Source: Paraburkholderia sp. IMGN_8
GTDB lineage: Bacteria; Pseudomonadota; Gammaproteobacteria; Burkholderiales; Burkholderiaceae
Direction of reading: 5' to 3'
Length of the DNA stretch: 64,000 nucleotides
NCBI RefSeq assembly: GCF_038050405.1
Contig: NZ_CP150901.1
Coordinates: forward strand, 2,232,001 to 2,296,000
Shown: piece after piece, positions 44,835 through 53,875 of the stretch
Layout: each line of letters opens with the position of its first letter
How positions within the stretch are numbered: the first letter of the stretch is position 1
The notes under the pieces: generated by a model
What the model was told of the DNA's origin: nothing
Database searches by the model: none
Seen by the model: the letters and a program-made list of their open reading frames with translations, nothing else
Position numbers and translations under genes: made by a program

Positions 44835-45782
44835 ATGCTGAGCAACCCCACGCGTATCGCCGCGCTGCTGGCGGGGCTTCTGGTGAGCGCTCTCGCCCAT
44901 GCCGACAATGACGGTCCGGCGCGCGTCACGCCGGTCGACAACAGCGGCATTGCGATTCACACGACGATTTTGCCGGCGCAGGCTCCGGCGTCATCGGGCA
45001 ATACGGCGCCCGGTCTTGCTGTGACCAACGGCTCGACGGGCGCAGGCACCGGCGCGATCAGCGCATCGCCGCCGCCCGCCAACGCGACGCCGGGCCAGGT
45101 GGTGGTCGGCGGCAAGGTGCCGGATGAAGCAACCAAGGCGGCCGTGCTGGCGCGTCTGCGTGATACCTACGGCGCGGCAAACGTGGTCGATCAGATCGAG
45201 GTCGCCGACGTGGCGACGCCGCCGAACTGGTCCGCCAACGTGCAAAAGCTGATCGGCCCGCAGTTGAAGCAGATCAGCAAAGGCCAGTTGAAGATCGACG
45301 GCACGCAGATCGACGTGAAAGGCGAAGTGCATAACGAATCGCAGCGCCAGCAACTGGCGAGCGATATGGCCAATGCGCTGAATCCGACCTACACGATCAA
45401 GAACGGCCTGCGCGTGAGCGCATCGGAACAGGGCCTGCTCGATCAAACCCTGGCGAATCGTACGATCGAGTTCGAGACCGGTAGCGCGACGCTCACGCCC
45501 CAAGGCCGCGCGATTCTCGATCAGATGGCCGCGGTGCTGCAAAAGATGACGACCAGAACAGTGGCAATCATCGGCCACACGGACAATTCGGGCAATCGCA
45601 CGTCGAATATCGCGCTGAGCCAGGCGCGTGCGGATGCGGTGAAGGGTTATCTGGTCGTCAAGGGCCTCCCGCCCCAGCAAATGACGACGACGGGCGTCGG
45701 CCCGGATCAGCCTATCGCGTCGAACGATACGAACGATGGCCGGGCGAGGAATCGGCGAATCGAGTTTCGTGCGGGATCCTGA
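44835..45782 (+). CDS. T6SS-associated OmpA-domain protein with BON-like region
   Basis: This predicted exported protein has 315 residues. A signal peptide covers about residues 1-23 (LLVSALAHA). An Ala/Gly-rich stretch precedes two BON-like repeats (for example LKIDGTQIDVKGEVHNESQR). The C-terminal OmpA peptidoglycan-binding domain (about 205-315) has IEFETGSATLTPQGR, GHTDNSGNRTSNIALSQARA and NRRIEF. It probably ties the T6SS membrane complex to the cell wall, replacing the peptidoglycan-binding tail that TssL lacks here. It is the last gene of the tagX-tssM-tagF operon and is followed by a strong terminator. Confidence 0.9.
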   Translation: MLSNPTRIAALLAGLLVSALAHADNDGPARVTPVDNSGIAIHTTILPAQAPASSGNTAPGLAVTNGSTGAGTGAISASPPPANATPGQVVVGGKVPDEATKAAVLARLRDTYGAANVVDQIEVADVATPPNWSANVQKLIGPQLKQISKGQLKIDGTQIDVKGEVHNESQRQQLASDMANALNPTYTIKNGLRVSASEQGLLDQTLANRTIEFETGSATLTPQGRAILDQMAAVLQKMTTRTVAIIGHTDNSGNRTSNIALSQARADAVKGYLVVKGLPPQQMTTTGVGPDQPIASNDTNDGRARNRRIEFRAGS

Positions 45783-45804
45783 GTTGTTGCCTGCGCGATA
45801 TGTT

Positions 45805-45839
45805 TAAAAAAAGCCTGGCATGCATGCCAGGCTTTTTTC
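45805..45839. terminator. Strong bidirectional Rho-independent terminator
   Basis: AAAAAAAGCCTGGCA and its complement TGCCAGGCTTTTTT meet at the centre TGCATGCCA, giving a long perfect stem with an A-run on one side and a T-run on the other. It separates the convergent OmpA-like gene and tssA and can stop transcription from both sides. Confidence 0.93.
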
Positions 45840-45860
45840 TTTGCGTTCGAACCGAACGTT

Positions 45861-46964
45861 TTAGCTTTTCTCGTCGGGCTTGACCCCCAACAGCTCGCGA
45901 ATATGCGCGAGCGAGCCATCGTCCTTCACCACCGAGGACAGCCACTGATGCAAAGGCATATCCGCACATTCCGCCGCCTTGTCGGCGAGATAGGCCGCCG
46001 GATTATGCGGCTCGGTGCTGCGGAAAAACTTGGCCACCGCGCGCAACTGCGCGACTGCCTGCGCACGGCTCTGAATTCCTGCAATCGGGCCAGTCGACAT
46101 GGTCGTCAACACGGGCTCCTCGCGTTGCGGTGACGTCTTGAAGGTAGGCTCGGCACGTTCGTGCTCGTCCGGCTTCGGCGCTTTCGGCGGCGCCGCCTCG
46201 GCGCTCACGCCAAGATCGCGTGCGAAGCGCTCGGACAAACGGTAGACGCTGTCATATGCGTCCCTGGCCTGACGGAAGCTCGGCGCGGAATCGGCGGCGC
46301 GCCGGTCCAGTTCCTGTTCGAGCGCGAGCATCGCGGCTTCGAACGCTTTCAGATCGGTCAGCAACGCCGAATAAAACGCGGGCGGCGTGGCGCGTTTCGA
46401 CGCGTCGATCTGATCGATCGACGGCTTGCCGCGCGCAATATCGTCGGCGTGGTCCGGATCGCGCTTGACCGCTTGCGCGACATGCGTGGCCACGTCCCAA
46501 TCGATCGTGCTGTACGAGTTACCCTGGGATGAAGTCAGCGGCATCGCGCGCAGCAGTTCGCCGGTGCGGCCGACCAGCCACGCGACGTTGCCGAGGCGAT
46601 ACTCGGTATCGTCGCCTTCCGGCAGCGGATGCACATGATCCCAATAGCGTTCGCACAGGCCTGCCAGCAATGCATAACCTTGCGTGAGGCCGGTGACGCC
46701 ATCTTCGATTGCGAGCGCCTCGGTCAGCCAGACAGCCAGCCGCAAATCCTTGGTCTGGGTTTGCAGCAGGCTGCTACAGCGTTCGACGACGAACGGCCAG
46801 TCGGCCTCTTTGATATCCGTGACCCATTCGCCCTGATCCAGCGACGGGTCTTCGAAACGGCGCGCGTGCTGGATCGCATCGAAATCGGCCGAGAACAGCA
46901 GATCCTCGCCACACGGCGAGGATTCGTTGATCGGGGCCAGCAGCGTATTCAGGTTGGTCGGCAT
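45861..46964 (-). CDS. tssA: T6SS baseplate/sheath cap protein TssA
   Basis: TssA primes and coordinates assembly of the T6SS tail tube and sheath. The 367-residue protein has the ImpA_N domain (about residues 1-180) with INESSPCGEDLLFSADFDAI and GLCERYWDHVHPLPEGDD. The C-terminal region contains a variable Pro/Glu linker and the IQSRAQAVAQLRAVAKFFRS block of the short-TssA group. I chose the ATG at 46964; a TTG four codons earlier is also possible and neither has a strong ribosome-binding site. It is the last gene of the minus-strand T6SS operon. Confidence 0.93.
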   Translation of the reverse strand: MPTNLNTLLAPINESSPCGEDLLFSADFDAIQHARRFEDPSLDQGEWVTDIKEADWPFVVERCSSLLQTQTKDLRLAVWLTEALAIEDGVTGLTQGYALLAGLCERYWDHVHPLPEGDDTEYRLGNVAWLVGRTGELLRAMPLTSSQGNSYSTIDWDVATHVAQAVKRDPDHADDIARGKPSIDQIDASKRATPPAFYSALLTDLKAFEAAMLALEQELDRRAADSAPSFRQARDAYDSVYRLSERFARDLGVSAEAAPPKAPKPDEHERAEPTFKTSPQREEPVLTTMSTGPIAGIQSRAQAVAQLRAVAKFFRSTEPHNPAAYLADKAAECADMPLHQWLSSVVKDDGSLAHIRELLGVKPDEKS

Positions 46965-47029
46965 GACAGAAAGCAATAAGTATCCGGTACGGCATTAAAA
47001 CAGATTGGTGAGCAAACAGGCATGCCTGC

Positions 47030-49705
47030 TCACACAACCGTGTATTCGAACTCACCCGCTTCGCTCGCACGCACCGCGATGCGTTCAATGGCGGCGCCGT
47101 TCGCGATGCGCTCCAGCACCTGCTGCGCGACTTCAGGCAAGAGCGTGCCGTTCAGAATGTGATCGACGTTGCGCGCGCCGGAGTCCACTTCGGTGCAGCG
47201 CGCGAGCACCGCATCGACCAGCGATTCGTTCCAGTCGAACACTGCCTTGTGATTCGACTCGATGCGGCGGCGAATCCGCTCCAGCTTCAGCTCGATGATT
47301 TCGGCAAGCACGTCATCCGAAATCGGATAGTACGGCACCACTTTCATGCGGCCGAGAAACGCCGGTTTGAATGCTTTATACAACTGCGGGCGCAAGGTTT
47401 CGGCGAGTTCGTCGGCGTCCGGCAACGCTTCAGCGCTCTTGTTCAGGCACGCCTGCATCACCGCTTGCGAGCCGACGTTCGAGGTCAGAATGATCAGCGT
47501 GTTGCGGAAATCGATCTCGCGTCCTTCGGCGTCGTCCATCGTGCCCTTGTCGAACACCTGGAAGAACATTTCGAGCACGTCCGGGTGTGCCTTTTCGACT
47601 TCGTCGAGCAGCACCACCGAATACGGATTGCGCCGCACCGCTTCGGTCAGCACACCGCCCTCGCCGTAACCGACGTAGCCCGGCGGCGAGCCCTTCAGGC
47701 CCGACACGCTGTGCGCCTCCTGATACTCGCTCATGTTGATCGTGATCATCTTGCGTTCGCCGCCGTACAGCACATCGGCGAGCGCGAGCGCGGTTTCGGT
47801 TTTGCCGACACCCGACGGTCCGACGAACATGAACACACCACGCGGTTTGTTCGGATCTTCGAGATTCGCGCTGGCGGTCCGCACACGTTGCGCGATTGCT
47901 TCGAGCGCGTGGTCCTGACCGATCACGCGCGCGGCCAACAGCGGCTGCAGATTCAGCACGGTCTGGATTTCGTCCTTGACCATGCGGCCGAGCGGAATGC
48001 CGGTCCACGAGGCGACGATTTCGGCAACCACGTGGCCGTCGACCTGCAACGGCACCATCGGTTGACCGCCCTGCAATGCGTGCAATTCCGCCACGCGCGT
48101 GGCGAGGGTTTCGCGCGCCTGCTGCGCCTTTTCGGCCTGCCCGGCGTCCGCGCTGCTCACACGCGCCGCGTCGATTTCCGCGCGCAACCCGACGATCTCC
48201 GTGACCAGCGCGCGCTCCTTGTCGTAGCGCGCTTCGTCTTCGGCGAGATCCTTGATGTCTTCGTCGCGCAGGCTGCGCAACTGCGCGAGCCGCTCGCCGT
48301 GCAGCGCGCCGCTCGCCACTTCGCGTTCCAGCGCGGCGATTTCCGCGTCGATACGTTCGAGGCGCTTCTTCGTGTCGTCGATCGCGGCAGGCGTCGAGCT
48401 ATGCGCGAGCGCGACCTTCGCGCAAGCGGTATCGAGCACGCTGATCGCCTTGTCCGGCAGCTGACGGCCGCTGATGTAGCGATGCGACAAACGCACCGCC
48501 TCGGTGATCGCATCGTCGAGCACGCGCACGTTGAAGTGTTTTTCCATCAACGCCGCCATGCCGCGCAGCATCGCCGCGGCTAGCGGCTCGCCCGGCTCCT
48601 CGATTTTGACGACCTGGAAACGCCGTGCCAACGCCGCGTCTTTCTCGAAGTACTTCTTGTATTCGCTCCAGGTGGTCGCCGCGATGGTACGCAACTCGCC
48701 GCGCGCCAACGCCGGCTTCAACAGATTCGCCGCGTCGTTCTGCCCGGCCTGACCACCGGCGCCGATGATCGTATGCGCCTCGTCGATAAACAGAATGATC
48801 GGATGCGGGCTCTTCTTGACCTCGTCGATCACGTTCTTCAGGCGGTTCTCGAACTCGCCTTTGACGCTCGCGCCTGCTTGCAGCAGCCCCATATCGAGCA
48901 CGTGCAGCGCGACGCCCTTCAGCGGTGCGGGCACGTCGTCCGCCGCAATGCGCAGCGCGAGTCCTTCGACCACCGCGGTTTTGCCGACACCCGCTTCGCC
49001 GGTCATGATCGGATTGTTCTGCCGGCGGCGCATCAGAATATCGATGGTCTGGCGAATCTCGCCTTCGCGGCCGATCACCGGATCGATCCTGCCTTCGCGC
49101 GCACGCTGCGTGAGATTGCTGGTGTAGGTATCGAGCGCAGGCGTTTTCGACGGCGCGCCGGGCGCCGAATCGAGCGCCGCCGGATTCTCGTCACCGTCAG
49201 CCGGGCTTTCTGTTGCGTTGCTGCGTTCGACTTCACGCGATCCCGCGGTCAGTTCGTCGAACTTGTGCTTCAGATCTGTCACGCGCACGTCGCGCAGTAG
49301 CGGCGACATCCGCTCGGCAAACTGCGCGAGGTCCGGCGCGCTCAGCAGCGCCAGCAGCAGATGCCCCGAACGAATCCGCCCGATCCGCGAATCGAGCGAC
49401 GCGATCAGCCACGCCTGCTCAAGCAGTGCGATCAGATGCACCGAAAACACCGGCGTGCGCGTGTTGCCCGTTTTCAGGCGCTGCAATTCGCGTTCGAGAT
49501 CGGCGCGCAGCGCGTGCGCATCGACCTTGCTCGCGCGCAGCACCAGCGCGACATCGCTCGCCGGTTCATCGAGCAGCGCCAGCAGCAGATGTTCGAGGTC
49601 GACCTCGTAGTGACCGCGCGCGAGACAATTGTTCGCCGCCAGCAATGCCGCCTGCCGGCAGGTCGGATTCAGTTTGGCGATCAGGGTGTTGAGGGACGTG
49701 CTCAT
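47030..49705 (-). CDS. tssH: T6SS AAA+ unfoldase TssH (ClpV)
   Basis: ClpV disassembles the contracted TssBC sheath so its parts can be reused. The 891-residue protein has a double-Clp N domain (about 1-150), AAA+ module 1 with Walker A GEAGVGKTAV and Walker B LFIDEAHTIIGAG, a coiled middle domain (about 410-530), and AAA+ module 2 with GPSGVGKTETALALAD and VLLDEVEKAHPDV. The overall form is that of ClpV1, the tssH subgroup. It is in the middle of the minus-strand operon after tssG, with tssA downstream. Confidence 0.97.
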   Translation of the reverse strand: MSTSLNTLIAKLNPTCRQAALLAANNCLARGHYEVDLEHLLLALLDEPASDVALVLRASKVDAHALRADLERELQRLKTGNTRTPVFSVHLIALLEQAWLIASLDSRIGRIRSGHLLLALLSAPDLAQFAERMSPLLRDVRVTDLKHKFDELTAGSREVERSNATESPADGDENPAALDSAPGAPSKTPALDTYTSNLTQRAREGRIDPVIGREGEIRQTIDILMRRRQNNPIMTGEAGVGKTAVVEGLALRIAADDVPAPLKGVALHVLDMGLLQAGASVKGEFENRLKNVIDEVKKSPHPIILFIDEAHTIIGAGGQAGQNDAANLLKPALARGELRTIAATTWSEYKKYFEKDAALARRFQVVKIEEPGEPLAAAMLRGMAALMEKHFNVRVLDDAITEAVRLSHRYISGRQLPDKAISVLDTACAKVALAHSSTPAAIDDTKKRLERIDAEIAALEREVASGALHGERLAQLRSLRDEDIKDLAEDEARYDKERALVTEIVGLRAEIDAARVSSADAGQAEKAQQARETLATRVAELHALQGGQPMVPLQVDGHVVAEIVASWTGIPLGRMVKDEIQTVLNLQPLLAARVIGQDHALEAIAQRVRTASANLEDPNKPRGVFMFVGPSGVGKTETALALADVLYGGERKMITINMSEYQEAHSVSGLKGSPPGYVGYGEGGVLTEAVRRNPYSVVLLDEVEKAHPDVLEMFFQVFDKGTMDDAEGREIDFRNTLIILTSNVGSQAVMQACLNKSAEALPDADELAETLRPQLYKAFKPAFLGRMKVVPYYPISDDVLAEIIELKLERIRRRIESNHKAVFDWNESLVDAVLARCTEVDSGARNVDHILNGTLLPEVAQQVLERIANGAAIERIAVRASEAGEFEYTVV

Positions 49706-49740
49706 GTCGTGCGATCCGGGTCCAGGTTCTATCGTTATGG

Positions 49741-50835
49741 TCAGTGAATCACGTGCAATTCGTAGCGGGCATCCGCGCGATCACGGTCGGCTTCCCTGGT
49801 GCACAGGAACGCGTCCCAACCGAGGCGCGCACCGTTGCTGAGAATGCTTGGGCCCACTTCCGCACGGCGCAGCACCAGCGAGATCTCGTATTCGAGCGTC
49901 ACGCCGGCGAGCAGCGTCAGCATGCGTTCGAGCGCGACGGCACGCTCGGCGCCGGGTAAGAACGCCTCGTAGTCCTGCTTGTCGAGCGGCCCGATCACGA
50001 GCCGCGCGCGCATGTCGCGCTGCCAGACCCGTTCGCCCGCCAGCGCTGTCGCACCGAGTGTCGCGTTGATACTGCCGAGCACGGTCAATTGATCGCGCGG
50101 CACGTCGTACCATTTGCCGACGAACTGCTCGACGCGCACCGGCACCTTGAAGTACTCGGAGAGCGTACGCTGCAGATACGCCGCCGACACCGGCCGATGC
50201 CGCGCGGCCAGCGCGTAGCCGGCAATCGCTTCGTCGAAGAGCGCGCCGTCGCCGCTTTGCAGACTGTTGCGCGTGTCGTCGTCGGCGACGCCGGCCAACG
50301 CGAGCAACAGCGGCAGATAGCGTTCGTCGCGATCCAGTTCGTAATGAAACGGCAGCCGGTATTTCTTCCACGCCGCGTAAAACAGCGCGGTCGCGCGATT
50401 CGAAAACACGTCGAAGAACTCGCGCGCCGCGCGGTCGCGCCTGATCTGCTCGCGCTCGATGATCTGCTCGGTATAGTGCAGCGGCAATGCGCCCTGCCCG
50501 CCGAGCAAACCGAAAAACGCCGGCGTGATATCGACCTTGTGAAGCGACCCGTCTTCGAGCGCGGCCGCGCGCTGCGGCTTCTCTTTCAGCGCCGCGCCTT
50601 CGTCATCGTAAGACTGCGCGCTGTGAATTTCGCTCGGCGGAAACGACATCGACAGCGAATTGCGAAAGGCAATCCGCTGTGCGACGATTTCGCCGGGACG
50701 TCCGGCATGTGAAGGCGCTTGCTGTGCGAACCACTTCTCGAGAATCCGCACTGCCTGAAAAAACTCGAAGCGATGCGGTTCGTCGAGCAGTTGCTCGACT
50801 ACGCCAGGATCGATTCGCCGCTGCGCGGTTTGCAT
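49741..50835 (-). CDS. tssG: T6SS baseplate protein TssG
   Basis: TssG forms the baseplate wedge with TssF, TssE and TssK. The 364-residue protein begins MQTAQRRIDPGVVEQLL and has PHRFEFFQAVRILEKW, ITPAFFGLLGGQGALPLHYT and LGATALAGERVWQRDMRARL, all typical of the family. The ATG at 50835 is preceded by AGGAG; a longer open frame is an overlap with tssF. The 37-base overlap with the end of tssF indicates translational coupling. Confidence 0.95.
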   Translation of the reverse strand: MQTAQRRIDPGVVEQLLDEPHRFEFFQAVRILEKWFAQQAPSHAGRPGEIVAQRIAFRNSLSMSFPPSEIHSAQSYDDEGAALKEKPQRAAALEDGSLHKVDITPAFFGLLGGQGALPLHYTEQIIEREQIRRDRAAREFFDVFSNRATALFYAAWKKYRLPFHYELDRDERYLPLLLALAGVADDDTRNSLQSGDGALFDEAIAGYALAARHRPVSAAYLQRTLSEYFKVPVRVEQFVGKWYDVPRDQLTVLGSINATLGATALAGERVWQRDMRARLVIGPLDKQDYEAFLPGAERAVALERMLTLLAGVTLEYEISLVLRRAEVGPSILSNGARLGWDAFLCTREADRDRADARYELHVIH

Positions 50836-52637
50836 CGCAGAATCTCCTCGCCGGTGCGCTTCGACACGACGACCAGTTGCACAAAGCTGTTCAGATGCAC
50901 GTACAGCCCAAAGAAGGTGTCGATCACGCGCACGAACGACGCGAGGCTCGTGCCGACGAAATGCTCTTCGTCGATCGTCAAACGGATCTCGATGCCGCGC
51001 ACGAAAGTCGCGAACGGCTTGCCCGGCAGCCATTGGACGGCCGCGCGCTGCTCGATGCCCACGAGTCCGTCGATATGCCGCGCCGACACCGCTGTGCGCC
51101 GCAAATCGTACAGCACCAGCATTTCCTTGAGCGCCGACAGGCCGCTATTGGCGAGCGACACATGATTCAATGCCAGATGCGAAATCAGCCGCCAATGCGC
51201 GGCACGCCCGCGCTCGAAACGCACGCTCGGTGTCGGCCTGCGCAGCATGGAAATGCTGCCGGTCAGCGAGCCGCCTTCGAGAAACAGATCGCCGCCTTCG
51301 AGACCGACCGCGAGACCCGCCGGCAGGTCACGGTTGGTACAGGTCAAGTCGAGGCTAAGGGTATCGGTTTGCGGCGCAGCCGGTTCGAAATCGATATCGA
51401 CGATCGAAATCTCGGTCTCGTAGCCGGGACTTTTCTGCGCGACCCAATCGTTGCGCCGCGCGAACCAATAGTGCCCCGCACGTGCCGCTTCGCCATGATG
51501 CAGCGAATAGAACGGCCGGAATTCGATCACCGATTCTTCATGCGCCTGCTGCCTGACGAGCTGCACCGAATCGATCGAATAGACCTCATAGGCAAATGCC
51601 CGGCGCGCTTCGGCGATCACCGGATACGAAATCGCCTGATGGCTGATCCGGATCGGCTCGCCGTGTTGCTCGAACAGATTGACGACCGGTGTGCAGAACA
51701 GCCGGAAATGATGCACCGACAACGAATCGAGCAACCGCGCGACGTGCGAGTCGCTGCGCACCTCTTTGAGTACGACGTGCAGCGTCAGGCGCTGGCAGCG
51801 GCCGCTTGCGCGCGTCATCGCCGCCAGATCGAAGTCAGTGAAATTGAATTTTTCGGGGAACGCGAAGTATTCGGTCAGCAGCCGGTACGCCGGATGCGAC
51901 TTGGCCGGATAGTCGATCAGCGCGTCCTGCTCATCGAAACCCGCCTGCACGAGCGGCGAAGTTCGCAGTTGCGTCCACACGCCGCGCCGGTCGGGTTCCA
52001 CATAGGTGGCCATTGCATTGACAAACAGGCAATCGGCCAGCGCCGCGATGAACGATTGTTCGCCGTGCATGTGCGTACGTAGCGTGCCGACTTTCAGCGC
52101 GGACAGATCGAGTTGCGGGGCCGTCGATTCGAACGTGATCGACACGATCGCCGTGGCGTTGCCCGGTAAAACGGTCGCGCTCGGCGCCATCGCCACCGAC
52201 GTATACTTCGCCTCCGAAATACGGATCGGCGCCAGCGTCACATCGTAGGCGGTGCGGAAACGGCATTGCACGCCGCGAATCGGCCGCGACTTGAGTTCGG
52301 TGCCGCGTTCGACCAGGACCGGCTCGGTCAGATGACTGAACGCCGCGGAGGTGCCCAACTGCGCGATCGAGCACGACGGAAACGGCCGCAGGTAGTGCGG
52401 ATAAAGCACTTCCAGCAGCGCTTCGGTAAATTCGGGGTAGTCGTCGTCGAGTTTCTTGTTGATGCGCGCGCCCAGCAGCGCGAACGATTCGATCATCCGC
52501 TCGACGTGCGGATCTTCGCAGTGCTCGCCGGACATCGCCAGACGCGCCGCGATCTTCGGATAGCGTTCGGCGAAATCGCGCGAATAGCGCCGCAGAAACG
52601 ACAATTCGCGCTCGTAATACGGCAGCAACTCTTCCAT
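50799..52637 (-). CDS. tssF: T6SS baseplate protein TssF
   Basis: TssF is the large baseplate wedge subunit. The 612-residue protein starts with MEELLPYYERELSFLRR, the family hallmark, and continues with DFAERYPKIAARLAMSGEHC and EDPHVERMIESFALLGARI. The remaining sequence has the expected beta-rich body and ends close to tssG, overlapping it by 37 bases. A hairpin at 52680-52703 separates it from tssE. Confidence 0.97.
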   Translation of the reverse strand: MEELLPYYERELSFLRRYSRDFAERYPKIAARLAMSGEHCEDPHVERMIESFALLGARINKKLDDDYPEFTEALLEVLYPHYLRPFPSCSIAQLGTSAAFSHLTEPVLVERGTELKSRPIRGVQCRFRTAYDVTLAPIRISEAKYTSVAMAPSATVLPGNATAIVSITFESTAPQLDLSALKVGTLRTHMHGEQSFIAALADCLFVNAMATYVEPDRRGVWTQLRTSPLVQAGFDEQDALIDYPAKSHPAYRLLTEYFAFPEKFNFTDFDLAAMTRASGRCQRLTLHVVLKEVRSDSHVARLLDSLSVHHFRLFCTPVVNLFEQHGEPIRISHQAISYPVIAEARRAFAYEVYSIDSVQLVRQQAHEESVIEFRPFYSLHHGEAARAGHYWFARRNDWVAQKSPGYETEISIVDIDFEPAAPQTDTLSLDLTCTNRDLPAGLAVGLEGGDLFLEGGSLTGSISMLRRPTPSVRFERGRAAHWRLISHLALNHVSLANSGLSALKEMLVLYDLRRTAVSARHIDGLVGIEQRAAVQWLPGKPFATFVRGIEIRLTIDEEHFVGTSLASFVRVIDTFFGLYVHLNSFVQLVVVSKRTGEEILRCKPRSGESILA

Positions 52638-52679
52638 CTATCTATCCCCGGACCTGAACCATCTCCGCCCAAAACTATC

Positions 52680-52703
52680 GCTGCCGTTGCGCGTAACGGC
52701 AGC
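52680..52703 (-). other. Intra-operon hairpin between tssE and tssF
   Basis: GCTGCCGTT (52680-52688) pairs perfectly with AACGGCAGC (52695-52703) around a 6-base loop. There is no adjacent T-run. It may affect RNA stability or processing between the two genes. Confidence 0.45.
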
Positions 52704-52728
52704 ATGAAAGCGGTACTAAAACGCGGTG

Positions 52729-53208
52729 CTAAAGCTTCGCGCGTGCGCGCGTCACCGAGTATTGCAACGTCGAAGGCTGCAGCATCGCATCGAAACTCAC
52801 CGGTTCTTCCGCCGGATGCACGACCAGCAACGCCTGAATTGCAAAGTTCAGCGCATTGGTGGATTGCTCGTTCAGTTCGAGCGTTACCGCGACCTGCTGT
52901 AAGCGCGGCTCGTGCCGCGCGATTGCCTGTTGAATCGATTTACAGATGAACGTGCGGTCGTAGTGGCTCGCGAGGCTCAAGCCCGCGAAATCGTTCAGAC
53001 CGTACGTCAGCACCGAGCGCTGACATTCCGGCAGCGCCGCCAGCTCGTGCTCGGTCAGGGCAATCCGCGTATTCAGGATCGCCTCGACGTCGCGCGCGAC
53101 GGTGCTCTTCAATTCGTCCAACGACAATTGCCGCATCGCCGGTGAAGCCGGCAGATGCGGTTCGTCGTCGAACAGCTTGTCGAGAAAGCTGGGCTCGAAG
53201 CGCTTCAT
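52729..53208 (-). CDS. tssE: T6SS baseplate protein TssE
   Basis: TssE is the gp25-like baseplate protein that starts sheath polymerisation. The 159-residue protein has KRFEPSFLDKLFDDEPH at the N-terminus, then LSLDELKSTVARDVEAILNTR and LPECQRSVLTYGLNDFAGL, the GpW/gp25 core. The ATG at 53208 is the family start; the open frame extends 16 codons further. hcp lies 91 bases upstream. Confidence 0.95.
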   Translation of the reverse strand: MKRFEPSFLDKLFDDEPHLPASPAMRQLSLDELKSTVARDVEAILNTRIALTEHELAALPECQRSVLTYGLNDFAGLSLASHYDRTFICKSIQQAIARHEPRLQQVAVTLELNEQSTNALNFAIQALLVVHPAEEPVSFDAMLQPSTLQYSVTRARAKL

Positions 53209-53299
53209 CGGATACCGAAGAGCCTGTTCGATGCGAGGCGCGCACGGCGCGCGCAAGCGGATTCACGCCACCCGTACTGCCGCCGTGTGCGCCCAAGCA

Positions 53300-53803
53300 T
53301 CAGACCGCGTACGTCTTGTCGTTCTTCGTCAGGCTCCACGCGCCTTGCGCGTTACCGCCCTGATTGCCGCCGATCTTCTGCTGCGTGTACTTCCACTGGA
53401 CGGCCGCGTACTTCAGCGAGAACTGTTCGCTCGGCAGGCCTTCGCCCACCACGCTCGGCGTCACGCTCGAGATGATCACGTACTTGAGCTTCACTTCCAG
53501 GTACTTGATGCGGTTGCCTTCGCCGTCCGAACGCATGAAATCGATCGTCACTTCGTCGAACGTCGTGCCGCCCGACGCGTGTTGATAAATCAGCGGGCTG
53601 ACCACGTCGATATCTTTCGTGAACTGCATGTCAGCATGTTCGCAGCGCTCGGACGTGTGACCGCCGGCCGTCGAAGCCGTAGCCGAACGCGGTTGCGTGA
53701 TCGAGTGGCTCCACGAATCGATTTCGATCCAACCAGCATGATCTTTATCGGCAGACTCGCCTTTGATCGCCGGATTGCCGAATTTTAAATAGATGTCCTT
53801 CAT
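53300..53803 (-). CDS. hcp: T6SS inner-tube protein Hcp (TssD)
   Basis: Hcp forms the hexameric rings of the T6SS tube and is also secreted. The 167-residue protein has KDIYLKFGNPAIKGESADK, WIEIDSWSHSITQPRS and the FMRSDGEGNRIKYLEVKLK strand region, followed by a C-terminal FSLKYAAVQWKYTQQ block. It shows no extra C-terminal effector domain. It is flanked upstream by a hairpin after tssC, which could set its expression level. Confidence 0.97.
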   Translation of the reverse strand: MKDIYLKFGNPAIKGESADKDHAGWIEIDSWSHSITQPRSATASTAGGHTSERCEHADMQFTKDIDVVSPLIYQHASGGTTFDEVTIDFMRSDGEGNRIKYLEVKLKYVIISSVTPSVVGEGLPSEQFSLKYAAVQWKYTQQKIGGNQGGNAQGAWSLTKNDKTYAV

Positions 53804-53842
53804 AACTCATCGACTCCCCAAAGAGGTGGTTTTAACAGCCTA

Positions 53843-53861
53843 CCCGTGCGGCCCGCACGGG
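53843..53861 (-). other. Hairpin between tssC and hcp
   Basis: CCCGTGCGG and CCGCACGGG form a GC-rich dyad centred near 53852. The T-run lies on the plus-strand side, so on the minus-strand transcript it is not a classical terminator. It is placed where differential expression of abundant Hcp would be controlled by processing or partial stops. Confidence 0.5.
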
Positions 53862-53875
53862 TTTTCTGACTTCGT

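Noticed and set aside
47159..48583. Plus-strand frame opposite tssH
   Set aside because: It is a shadow of the ClpV gene with no ribosome-binding site or domain.
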